A stretch of DNA of 64,000 nucleotides, taken from Xiphydria camelus (Eukaryota; Arthropoda; Insecta; Hymenoptera; Xiphydriidae). The position numbers were made by a program, and so were the translations under genes. The DNA lies in contig OY783200.1 in the NCBI GenBank assembly GCA_963678675.1, forward strand, positions 3,918,501 to 3,982,500. Direction: 5' to 3'. Under the pieces are notes generated by a model, which saw only the letters and a program-made list of their open reading frames with translations, made no database searches and was not told the DNA's origin. Every line of letters begins with the position of its first letter. The first letter of the stretch is position 1. Below, piece by piece: positions 1 through 10,834 of the stretch.

Positions 1-519
1 ATAATATCACGAGTAATTTTCTCACTGTCCCCTGCCATATTGACCTCATTTGCAGGCATTAGCGCGAAGCTCATCGATCGTACTGTTACCTAACGTAACC
101 GGCGTCCAGAGACCATATGAATGTTATTACAGATAATAAATGTTTCCATAGTTCCATGATATTTTTATATTAAAAAAAATTGCATGATATTTTCACGATC
201 GTTTTTTGTTTCACGAAATAATGCAAATCATGTCAAGTAATCGACAGATTATCGAATTGATGTTATCAAAGTATGACGAATGATAATTTCCGTCAAAATT
301 TTCCAAAATTTTATACTCGGTTTTCACAAAATCTATCAAACACCTACGCCACATTTTTCACCAGGCTATTCTTCATTTCAACCCAATTGAAGAAGTGAAT
401 AAGTTTGAATCGTATTCAAAAAATCCGGGAAGAACGGAAGGAGAACTCTGATCCGGAGCGTCACACATGTCCCACCCCCTTTTGCTTCCGCGCGACGAAA
501 ATATCAGAAACATGCTCAC

Positions 520-3500
520 CCCTTTTCCTCGCGGGTGACGGTGGCGTTCGCGAACCACTCGGTTACCTTAGCGTCGTACACCAAGCTCAGCAGCAGATTC
601 CTGTCGCAGTAATAAGAGTCCTTGTCGTCCGCCGAGTTAGCTGCGAACGAGAATCGATCGATTGAATTTTCGAGCGGACGAGATCGTTAAAAAAAAAACT
701 AGCGATACTAACGATCCGACTTGCGGTGATCCTGCCCCTTGCCGGAGCTCGAAGCCGAGTACTCCGGCGGCTTGGATCGTTGCTTCATGTCGATCCACTT
801 CCAGCCTGGCTGGCGGGTGCGCTCCAGGAAGTGCAGTAGCTGCGACTCCGAGGAGTTGAAGTTGTGCGTGTCCTCGAAGTGGTACCTGCGGGGTGAAAGT
901 TTTATTTCTTTGCTGCTCGATGGACGGATCGGGGTGTTAGGATCTTTTGGTTAATTTTTACGACGAGTCATCACTTTGTACACGATATAAGAAATAGAAA
1001 ATTAATATACAGGGTGAGGCATCTAAATTGAAACGCATGAATATCTGTAAAGTAACGTATTTTAGAAGAAAAATTGTTTCTTATAAAAGTGGTTTGCTTT
1101 AGAAGGGGAAAAAGAACTGTACGTTTTATTTTTTATTTAGTAGGGGATTTAAAAATAAACTGTTTTCACGAAACGAGTTCTTGTAGTATCTGCAACACCT
1201 TACATATTTTTAATTCATCACTTTTAATTACGCGGGATGAGCCCATTATATTGTAAACATGTCCTCGCGACCGGTGTCCTAGGTGTAAACATAAAAAAAA
1301 ACCCTCCATTCTCGCCTATTCGAAAATGGAGGCGAAAGGTATGTATTCCGTTAAATTTTCCTTCCCCTGCGATCCATGGGGGATGTTCAGAAAAATATTA
1401 ATACAATTTTTCAAATTTCAGATAAGAAATGGCAGCAGCAGCCGACTGTGGCGAAAAGGATGTGGCTCCGCCATCTAATCGGCGGAGCGTTTCGTCCCGG
1501 AGTCGGCCTGTCGACTAGTCAGTAAGGCTAGGCCGACTCCTGCCTTAGACTCTCGGCAGTTGCGCTCTTATATACTGCACTCGTGTCGGACACTAGCGAG
1601 AGCCGAGAGCCGTGGGCCGAGAGGGTCGGCGCCATCTGGCGGCAGGCCGCCACAGCGTGACGGGTGTCGCTACATAGGTATACTTTGATAATGTGGACAG
1701 AGACAGGACACGAAATATGTCTACGAGAGACGATTTTGCTCCCAACCAAATTATATAACTCGCTTAACATCTTTTCCTTCGACCACGCTAATTCTACCGA
1801 TGGAGCTGACTAGAAAATGAAGCGTTGGATTTAGTGAAATGAGGGAGAAATGATGTACCGCAGCAGCTCTTCCTATTACATTATTGCGTATACCCGAATT
1901 CGGGGGTACGTTTCGTCGAGTAAAATAAAGAGATGAGTTCTCGAAGTTGACAATGTGTACGCCGAAGGCGAGCCTCGTCCCCTCACCATGCCTCGTGTGT
2001 TACGACCTAATTAAACACGGTCTGAAAAAACCGCGGATTACCGCCTAATGACATAGGATACTGTTTTTAATGCGTTAATTGTTTTACAGACGTTCGTGCG
2101 TCTCCAATTTAAATGCCTCACCCCGTTCAAATTGGGAATCATCACAAAAATTTAATCGAAGGGTCTTAACATTTATGTCTGTTAATTTATAAATGAGAAA
2201 TTGGTGTGCTACTTCTCATAAGATTTTACACCGAATGGGGATTGATTTATTTACTTGATATTTCTTATACAAGGCGGTGACTCGCCACAAAAATTTCACT
2301 GAAGGAACCTAGCAATTATTATCGATTTACCAAATTTAATCGAAATCGTTCCGTTAATTCCACAGAACCTCGTCAAATAGAAATTAAAGGTGAAGGCACT
2401 CACTTGCAATACAACCAATCGGGATGCACCCGCCAGTTGCCACCCGCGAAGTAGTCAGTGACATTTTTTCCTGTGAAGCAATTCAGATTGGTTTTAATTT
2501 TTATTCTTCATTATTGTACAGAGTGGCGACTGAAATCTGTCCTCAAAATTCCTGATTTCCTTGAGTTTTATCGAAACGAGTAAGAAACGCGTTCGCTTAT
2601 CAGCTGAGCCGAAAATCCAAATTCACTCGTAAGCAGTCAAAATAATGACAAACGCTCACCGCTGACCGTTGCTCGGTATTTATCAACAGACGGCTCGTGA
2701 CTGAATGTCAGTATTACAAGGTCAATGCGCTTTACGACGTCACATGACTGATATTCGAATTCTAGCATATTTCCCAGAGCATTTAATTTAGTTGGCGAAT
2801 GTTTTTGATATTTCCAGATCGTTAAAAATCCTTGAGATTTCCCGTGGAAAAAGAAAATATAATAATATATAATCATATATATATATAACTCTATATTATA
2901 TGTTATCACACATGACTTGACGTACAATTATATATGATTGTATATCATTATACAAGAGGGCTGAAACAAGAGGAGCCTAATTTTGTTCCAAGTTAGCACA
3001 AAATCCATATATAATGATATATAATCGCATATAATTGAATTAGAGACACGATTATATACAATTATATATTATTTCCTTTTCTCGGATTCCCGGTTCTGTC
3101 GCCACCCGGTTGTAGTTTCTCATCGCAGCCTACCCTGATTGTGGGACAGGTGGATCTCCTCGGTGGCGTGGACCCGGTAGCTTCCGGACGGCTTGTACTC
3201 CGGCAGACTGACCACCACCGTGAAGGGTGTCTTGTCGATGCCGGTGTAAAAGTACTTCCTCGTCACCTTACCGGCGCGTTTCTGCGATTGAAAGCAAGAG
3301 ATGTTATCCGCGCGACGCGACGAAGATACGCGGCGAACGTTAAATTGCAATTACCAGATCGTCGTAGTGGTACTTCGTGACGAGGGTGACGCTGCCGTTC
3401 GCCTGGTTTATAATGTCGTCGCGAAGCTGCGATGACAAAGAAAAATCGTTATCCTCGCGCCGCAGGGCGACTGAGAGATCGTTCAACTTCAAAGCGATTG

Positions 3501-6500
3501 CGAACCATGGTCAATCCGGGGTCGAACTCCCTGGGGCCGTTCCCGTCGTCCACCAGCTCGACCTCCGCCATATCGACGCTGTTGTACGCCGGTTTCAGGA
3601 TCCCTTGAAACTGCGGCAGATCCCTCGATTGGTATCTCGAATCGGTTCGAAGGATGATAACGGGAACATCGACGATCGAGAATCGAGAATCACTTCGCTC
3701 GCAATTATCTCGTAATCTGTGGACTTTTTGCGAAAATTGGTATAATACTTTTTTGAAGGTCATACTTCGATCTTCAAAAAAGTCCTATACCGATATCGCT
3801 GAAAAGTCGACGGATCGCGAGATAATCGCGATTGAAGCTCGAATACCGAATTCTAGCGCACTGTCCCCTCAACGTTATCTTCGTCGACTTATTTATTTCT
3901 TTCGAATCGTCGTCGCGGTTCCACGACCCAATAAAGAGGAAGTATTCGAAGCCCGTCCGGGCCGCGGGAGCGACCGCCTTCCCAATTTCGTCTTTTCAAA
4001 CCCTCATCAATCCTCGTCAATGATCTATTATGATAGATCAGCGCGACTAATGCTCACCACGGGTCGGAGGTCGGGGTGTACCAAAATGTAGCCATTGTTG
4101 GTCACGATGAAGGCGTAACCGTTGACACCCAGCTGGAAGAGCATCGTCAGTTCAAGATCCATGAAGAAAAGCTCGAATTTACGGTAGATTTCTTGTTCTT
4201 GTACTCACCATGTGCGGCATCATCAGCTTCTGGATCTCCTCGATGGGAACGTCCGTGCCGGCGACCCCCAGGAGATTGGCTATCCGCGTCTGGAAGAACA
4301 CGTTGGAAGAGATGAAGCTCGACGGACGCGAATCGAAAATCCTCACGAATCACATGACCAATCAATATAGAAGCGTTTCTACGACCTTTCCCAACAACGA
4401 GCGCTATGGCACCTCAACGAAGATTTCTAATGGGCCCAGACAACGTCGAAGCTTCAGGAAGTGTCTTCGAAAGCTCACATTGAAGAAATCTTGATGAGCT
4501 TTAAGAAGGAGCTCCGGAAGATGTTTTCCTTTCATGAAATCGATGTATGGGAACATTTTAAAAGCTCTTCGTCATAAGTGAAGAACTCATTCAGACATTT
4601 TCAAGTTCCAGAAGACGTCTTCGCGAACTCGCATTAAACAAATTTCGATGATTTTAAAGAGAAAAAATCCGGGGAATATTTTTTTTGGTGAAATTAACGT
4701 AGGGACACTTTAAAAGCTCTTCGTGATAAATGAAAAACTCTTTCAGACATTTTCAAGTTTCAGAATATGTCTTTCAGAGAGCCCATATTCATAAAATCTC
4801 GATGATTTTCAAGGAAGAACTTCAGAAGATATTTTTCTTCCATGAAATCGATCTAAGGAAATACTTTAAAAGGTCTTCGTGATAAATAAAGAATCCTTTC
4901 AGACGTTTTCAAGTTTCAGAATATGTCTTCCAGAGCCCACATTCAAAAAATCTCGATGACTTTCAAGAAAGAAATTCAGAAGATATTTTTCTTCCAGGAA
5001 ATCGATGCAAAGAAATACTTTAAAAGCTCTTCATAATTAATGAAGAATTTTTTCAGACATTTTCAAGCTTCATAAAACGTCTTTAAGAGAGCTCACATTC
5101 AAGAAATCTCGGTGATCTTCAAGAAAGAGCTTTGGAATATATGTTTCTTCCGTGAAATCGATGCATAAAGAAACTTTAAAAGCTCTTTACGATAAATGAA
5201 GAACTCTTTCAGACATTTTCAAGTCCCAGAAAACGTCTTTGAGAGTCCGCATTGAAGAGATCTTGGTAAACTTCACAAAAAGAGCCGCGGAAGACGTCTT
5301 TCTTCCACGAAATCGACGCGTAATGTCACTTCAAAGGACTGAGAATCCTTCATCGCAAATCGGGAGCTTCACGTGATACCTTCAAGAGCTCCCTGCGTTG
5401 TCTGGGTCGACACACGTGATACGGTCTAGCGTCGAGGGAGTCTCGCGTTGGTCAACTCCCAAATAAATTCACTACGATAATAATTATCTATAATCAATAA
5501 TCTCACGTGTGTCCTAATCGATCAATCAAAAATCAGAAAGTCGTATCACTACCCCACTAACGAATTCTAGCAGTCAAGAAATCATGGTAACCGAGTCGTA
5601 CGTTGACCCCGCGCCGTGTATAACTTCTCTTCTACGGAATAATAAATAACTGTACGAGAGGAGAGTTCGCCGCAATTCGCAATCCAATAGGCGGGCGGGA
5701 TATTCGTCTACTCGTCGGGGTTGACTAATTATGGTTATCGCTTCAATTATGTTACCTAGACCTACCCTAGTGGTCTTCAACTATGATAATTTCTGGTATT
5801 ACTAAGCGACGTGACGCGTCAAAGGAAATCTGAGATACCAGGTAGATAGAGACCAATGTAGACCTATGAACAAGAACGAAAAGGAGGCGCTCCAGCGACG
5901 ACGAGCGCTTCGTTCCAACGACCTTGAATAAGATTGCAGAATCTGAGAGGAAGAACTCGGAGGTTCTGTATTAAAATTCCGATCAACTCCGCTGCGTCGA
6001 ATTCGTATTCCCAAAACGCTCGTCGCTCGGCGGAAGTGCCGTCGTTAATAACAAGATCGAGGGGGGTACTGAAGGGAACTCTACGGCACGGAGAACAAAA
6101 AGAGAAACGTTGCCCTTTTGGCGTCCAACCTCTCTTGTCTCTGTTACCCAGTAGGCCTCCTTCACCAGGACCTGCTCAGTGATGTTCTGTGGACAAAGAG
6201 GAACTTAAAACCGGAAGTCCCGCGCGTCCCGCGTATATTCCCCTTTTTCTAATCTCCCAATGATCGTTGCGGAGTCTCGACGATTTTTTTTTGAGCTTTC
6301 ACGAAGATCAACGGTCCTTACCGCGTTCTCCCGCCTGTCGAAGACCGGCATGCTGACCGATGTCATCAGCTTGTACTTCCGAAGGTCGTTCTGACCCCTC
6401 GTGTCCTGGCCCCTCTGCTGGCGCAACTCGCGTTCCAGCATCCTGGAGTTGAAGGCTTTCCGGTCACGGCGATAGCTGAGGAAGCGCTCGCGCTGCTCGG

Positions 6501-9500
6501 CGCACTCCTTCTGCTCCCAGTGCCAGTCGGTCATCTTCGGGTCCGCTACGTCGGCGTAGACGATGGTCCAGACGGTCGGGTGGTCGGTGCGGCCTAGTAC
6601 CAGGGGCCTCGCCATCACCGGGACGTAGTTGAGTACCTGAAGAGCGTGATCGAAAAAAGTTTCACCCGAAGACGACCTTGAAGACGACCATGAAGACGAC
6701 CACAAAGAATCCCACAGTTCTCACCTGTTCGCGAACTTCCGCGCGGGTGGAAAGGTGAACGTAGTATCCCCTGTTGGCGCAGGCCATCCACTTGACCTCC
6801 CTGACATCTGCGACCTCCTTCCCAATCAAGTACGTGAAGACTCTGACGGGCATGTCAATCATCTCGGGTACGTCCGAGTCGTTCCAGTTGTACTTCTTGA
6901 AGATCTCCTTGTAATTGTACGGCACGCCGTCGGTGATCAGCATGATGGCCTGGTTGCACCTGGCGCCTTCCTTCTGGTACCGGTACGTCTCCAGGAGTTG
7001 GAAGGCACGGTGGAGGGCGGCGGTGAAATTGGCGATCTTGTCCGTGGTCATGTTGGCGATGCCGTTCTTCAGGGCGCGCACGTTCGCCAGGTTCGCCTGG
7101 ACGAGGGTGTTGTTGAAGCAAGACACCACCTGGGTCGGCATGAAGACGAGCACCGTTGTGAAATGACTTCGCACTTCGAGGTCTGGCTTTGCGAGGGCGT
7201 CTTTGCGAGGTCTGGTTTTGATCCGCTTTAATCGCCATTATTTACTTGATAGCGAACTCTTAGCTAACGATGATGTAAGACTTTTGAAGAGCGAGAGATA
7301 ATGTTCGAAAGAGCTTCTCGGTATCGTACGCGAAAAGTAAGCGGGAGTGGATCTAATCGCGTATAAAGCAACAGAGGCATTGTGAGGAAAAGATGCATCG
7401 ATGTGCCTCTCGAAACATCTCCTTTAATCGCCAATATCTACTTGATAGCGAGCTCCTAGCAGATGATGACGTAAGACTTTTTTGAAGACCAAACGATAAT
7501 CTCAAAAAAAGCTCATTAGCATCGTATGCGAAAATTAAACGGAAGAGGAGTTAATCAAGTTCAAAGCAACAGAGGCATCTGATGTGCCTCATGAAACATC
7601 CGCTTTAATCATCATTATCCACCCGATAGCGAGCTTCTAGCCGATGATGATATAAGACTTTTTTGAAGACCAAGAGATAGTCTCCAAAAAAGCTTATCAG
7701 CATCGTACGCGAAAACCGAACAGAAGAGGAGCTAATCGAATCCAAAACAACAGAGGCATCGACGTGCCTCCTGAAACATCCGCTTTAACCATCATTATCT
7801 ATCCAATAGCGAGCTCCTAGCTGATGATGATATAAAACTTTTTTGAAGACCAAGAGATAGTCTCCAAGAAAGCTCTTCAGCATCGTTCGCGAAAACTGAA
7901 CAGCAGCGGAGTTAATCACGCTTTAAGCGAACGCGTCAAAATAAGAATCATCACCTCGTGCGTCTCTTCCGAGAAGGTGATGATATTAACGAAGTCGTTA
8001 TTTCCGAGCGTGTCGAGGATATTATCAACGACGTGTCTGGCGATCTCCCGCCGTATCCCCGTCATGCTGCCGGAGTTGTCCACCAGCACCAAAACGTCCT
8101 TGGGACTGGAGGCGGCCTCGATGTACCAGCTTCTGGTCCTGCAGTCGAAGAGGTCCACCGGCGTCATCTCCCACTCCATGGCGGGGAATTGCCTCATGAA
8201 GCCGGTCGCGCTGCCGAAGTACTGCCACGATAAGGAGGGGTCCCTCTCGAAGTTGTCCCTGAATATTTCGTCGAGTCCTTCGGACCACTGGATGGCCTTT
8301 ATCACGTGTTGCGCCCTGTCGAAGACGTTCGTCGGTACGTGCACCGCCGAGACGTTCAGGTTCACCGGTTCGCCGAAGTGCGAGCTGTACGTCAGGTTCA
8401 GCTCGCTGGCGTCGCCCTTCGCGTTCGTGTAGTTGTAACTTTCGGGGATGTCCTTTTCGGACTCGTCCAGGGACAGGACCTCGGCACCGTCCATGATGCG
8501 CTTCGGGAAAGGAGAAAACGGTCAGCGAGGTGAGAGCCGAAGCCGGGACTAATGGGGTACCTTGACCGCCGATATCTTCGAGTCCATCATCGCTTTGATG
8601 TCCTTGGCGATCTCTTGGACCAGGGCGTTCCCGTCCCTCGGCCTCACCATCGCCTCTTTGTAGCTGTTCTGGAACGTCTTCGGGTTCGTCACGTGACTTC
8701 CGACGCCCGAAAGCTCGGTGCCCAGCTTCCCCGCCCATGTCTGGACCCTGTTTTCGGGGGGTAGATTTCGGGATGTACGGATTTTTCTTTCGTGCGATTC
8801 GCGAGTTACCTTCGGTCTCTTTAACGGTAAATGTGTGCAGCTATTTGCGAATCAACGTACACCCCGGGAAACTAGAGAGAGATTTGCAATAAAGAAACCC
8901 GGTATACCTCTAAACAAAAACGATCTGAGTGCGTTACGTTCAATCGCGATTATCTCGTAACCCGCGCAGTGTAGGCTGAATATCATAGGACACTTTTTCG
9001 AAGATCGCACTCTGCTCTACAAAAAAGCTCCTTATCAATACAGCTCGAAAGTTCACGCTTTGCGAGATAATCCCGGAAGAAACGCACAGCCGCTGCATCG
9101 TGCACCAAAAATCATAAAATCACGATTATCTCTTCAACTGCGAACTTTTCACCCATACCACTTCGATACTTTTTCAAAGTCGACACCACGGCCCACAAAA
9201 AAGCTCTATACCACGACCTCTCAAAACACCCCTGGAACCGAGATAATCGCCTCCGAAATTCACGAAGCTATAATCGCTCGCTTTCGAGGTAACGAAATCG
9301 CTATCAAACGCGACCCGTTATCTCTGACTCCGCGACATAAACACGCAGCGACTCGTCCAACGTAACCACGTAACGTCAATGATAAACCAGCTCTCCCTGA
9401 CCTTCGCAATGCACCCAAAAGTTGAACTAATCGACGCGAGATACGCCCAAGCAAATCCGGCGCCTTTCACCGACCCACGCGTCGCGCTGATTATCAAGTT

Positions 9501-9671
9501 GGGACGTTATCGAAGGCGGGGTGACGTTTCGGGTCATCGAGAGGCCGGGAAAGTTCTCCCGCGTCTCTTCACCTCGCAGACTTACGTATAATGCGGTATA
9601 CCATCGTCCCTCTCGCGCGCCGCTTCGGTGAGAATCAGAACGGCGAGGGCGGGTACAAAGCGGAGCCTCAT
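520..9671 (-). CDS. Voltage-gated calcium channel alpha2-delta subunit, gene A (3' end outside window)
   Basis: Accessory subunit that traffics and tunes voltage-gated calcium channels at the cell surface. Coding exons, in transcript order: 9671-9586, 8747-8561, 8500-7955, 7129-6725, 6636-6322, 4289-4209, 4132-4058, 3610-3506, 3426-3355, 3281-3134, 2470-2404, 885-713, 640-520. All phases join, giving about 793 codons. The start encodes a signal peptide ([14 protein letters not shown]). VWA_N spans about residues 30-200. The VWA domain carries MIDAS DNSGS at 232-236. A Cache domain follows ([28 protein letters not shown]). The last visible exon ends in phase 2 at GT-GAGC, and no further exon is seen in 1-519, so the gene continues off the left edge. 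The donors at 3506 (GTTCGC) and 713 (GTTAGT) are weak. Family assignment is firm; which alpha2-delta paralogue it is remains open. Confidence 0.93.
1012..2128. mobile_element. TIR element, about 1.1 kb, with internal promoter-like segment
   Basis: The left end, GGGTGAGGCATCTAAATTGA, is repeated inverted at the right end (GGTGAGGCATTTAAATTGGA on the minus strand), and both continue with a CTGTAAA-like stretch. The left end is next to TA. No transposase is encoded. Internal blocks recur at 37735-38205 and 41290-41790. The same end sequence bounds the shorter element at 34063-34471. It sits in a gene A intron. Confidence 0.65.
1430..1680 (+). repeat. Dispersed repeat with TATA-like motif, copy 1
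   Basis: GC-rich block with TCGTCCCGGAGTCGGCCTGT, then CTTATATACTGCACTCGTG and a GAGAGCCGAGAG tract. Near-identical copies lie at 37985-38205 and 41300-41535, with a degenerate one at 61760-61880. It looks like the regulatory part of a mobile element, for example an LTR or MITE. Its class is not established. Confidence 0.6.
3700..3833. repeat. Palindromic unit, copy in gene A intron
   Basis: About 130 bp with outer inverted arms (GCAATTATCTCGTAA / GCGAGATAATCGC) and an inner perfect pair ACTTTTTTGAAG / CTTCAAAAAAGT. Other copies: 8944-9072, 9121-9250, 31249-31375, an array at 45130-45640, and a decayed one at 20528-20665. Confidence 0.7.
4430..5390. repeat. Tandem repeat, period about 154 bp, in a gene A intron
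   Basis: About six degenerate units, each with a CTTTAAAAGCTCTTCGTGAT-like core, a CAGACATTTTCAAGTT block and a CGTCTTCGAGAG block. Two more units of the same family are at 10200-10490, between the two alpha2-delta genes. Confidence 0.75.
6130..6186 (-). other. Candidate cassette exon of alpha2-delta gene A
   Basis: Between the exons ending at 6322 and starting at 4289 lies a short open stretch behind a good acceptor (pyrimidine run, then ACAG). It has an in-phase donor at 6148 (GTAACA, 39-nt exon) or at 6130 (GTTGGA, 57-nt exon). It would insert [13 protein letters not shown], or that plus VTETRE, just before the [11 protein letters not shown] block of the Cache domain, adding an N-glycosylation sequon. 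Skipping it also keeps frame and makes a sequon at the junction (ENAT). The paralogue gene B encodes this region without the insert. Whether it is spliced in is inference. Confidence 0.5.
7229..7925. repeat. Four tandem units of about 180 bp in gene A intron
   Basis: Each unit starts CTTTAATC and has GATAGCGAGCTCCTAGC, then a palindromic pair ACTTTTTTGAAGAC / GTCTCCAAAAAAGC, then AACAGAGGCATC. The array ends at the donor of the VWA exon (7955). The inner palindrome resembles that of the dispersed 130-bp palindromic unit. Confidence 0.8.
8944..9072. repeat. Palindromic unit copy
   Basis: Outer arms GCGATTATCTCGTAA and GCGAGATAATC, inner pair ACTTTTTCGAAGATCG with CTACAAAAAAGC. It lies in gene A intron 1, followed after 48 bp by a further copy. 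Confidence 0.65.
9121..9250. repeat. Palindromic unit copy
   Basis: Begins CACGATTATCTC and ends CGAGATAATCG, with an inner ACTTTTTCAAAG and CACAAAAAAGCT pair. More diverged than its neighbour. Confidence 0.55.
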
Positions 9672-10199
9672 CGCGCGTAAAACGCGCCGCTATGGGGATC
9701 CTTCGCTGCCGTTTGCACACCGGTGAACGGCGGTAAACAGAGAGGTCGTCGTAAGGAGCGCGAGAGCCGGTGACCCTATTCTCGCCCGATGCCAACGTCG
9801 CGACGCACTGACTGCGTCGGCGTCCCCGCGGCGGCCCTCCCGATCCTCTTCCCAGACGCGGAACGAGACTATCGATTTGCCCGTACGCGCGGCGCGAGCT
9901 TGCGCGTACCGCGCGACGTCGCTGAGGTTGCGTGGGACGACGTGCCGGCTGATCCTTGACTTCGGGGCAAAGTGCACCGGTTATCGTCGACTGGAGGATC
10001 GCACGGGAGGATCGCTGTTGGGAAGTTTTATCGGGGATTGAAGGTGGAAGAGTTAACGTCGAGGGGGACCGGAAGTGATGCGACGATGCGCTCGGTGCAC
10101 GTGAAAGGGATTTGGAGGGGACGAGGATTAGGACAGTCCTCGACACTTAATCGCGATTTGTTTAAGTTTTCTTTTTCGTGAAATCGAAAAAAAGGCAGG

Positions 10200-10490
10200 A
10201 GCATTTTAAACTGCTCTTCGTGTGATAAACAAAGAATTCTTTCAAACATTTTCAAGCTTTTGAAGATGCTTTCGAGAGCTCACACATTGAAGAAATCTTG
10301 ACGAACTTCAAGAAAAAGCTCTGGAAGATATTTTTCTTCCGTGGAATCGACGCATAGAGACACTTTAGAAGCTCTTCGCGATAAATGAAGACTTTTTTCA
10401 GACATTTTCCAGTTCTAGAAGACGTCTTCGAGAGTCTACATTGAAGAGTCTCTGGTATACTCAAAAAAAAAAAGAGCTTCGGAAGATGAT
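10200..10490. repeat. Tandem repeat, same family as 4430-5390
   Basis: Two units share the CAGACATTTTC, GTCTTCGAGAG and TTGAAGAAATCTTGA blocks with the intronic array in gene A. Together with plain sequence this fills the 9672-10834 gap between the alpha2-delta genes, in which I see no other gene. Confidence 0.65.
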
Positions 10491-10834
10491 AATGTTGAGT
10501 TATTCGTCTGGGTTTGTCAGAATTTGTTAGACAAGCTTTTACGCGTGAAAGAAAGATCAGTATTTTGGAATATTTACCTCATTTTCTCTGATGCTTCTCT
10601 AAAAAAGTCTGGAAATGTTCCAATTACCACAAAAAGTCGGAAAACGGTTAAAATATCAGAAAAATGTTCAGAAATTTCTCCGAGAAATCGAATCATTCCT
10701 CAAATCGAGCCGCAGCGGATGCCGGAGCCCGCGTGGGATGGAAATAGCACTGTCAAAACATGTCGAGACGCTCTCTCAATCCTCCCTTTCCCGTCTCACT
10801 CATCGAACATCTTCCTCCTCCGCAAACTCGATCT

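Noticed and set aside
11..85. Possible further alpha2-delta exon near the left edge
   Set aside because: The sequence instead resembles a stretch at 34915-34985 (CTGCCATTGATCTC-like), so it is dispersed repeat. No family motif was found in 1-519.
4430..5390. CRISPR-like regular repeats
   Set aside because: Units are about 154 bp, diverged along their whole length and lie in an animal intron. There are no short identical repeats with unique spacers.
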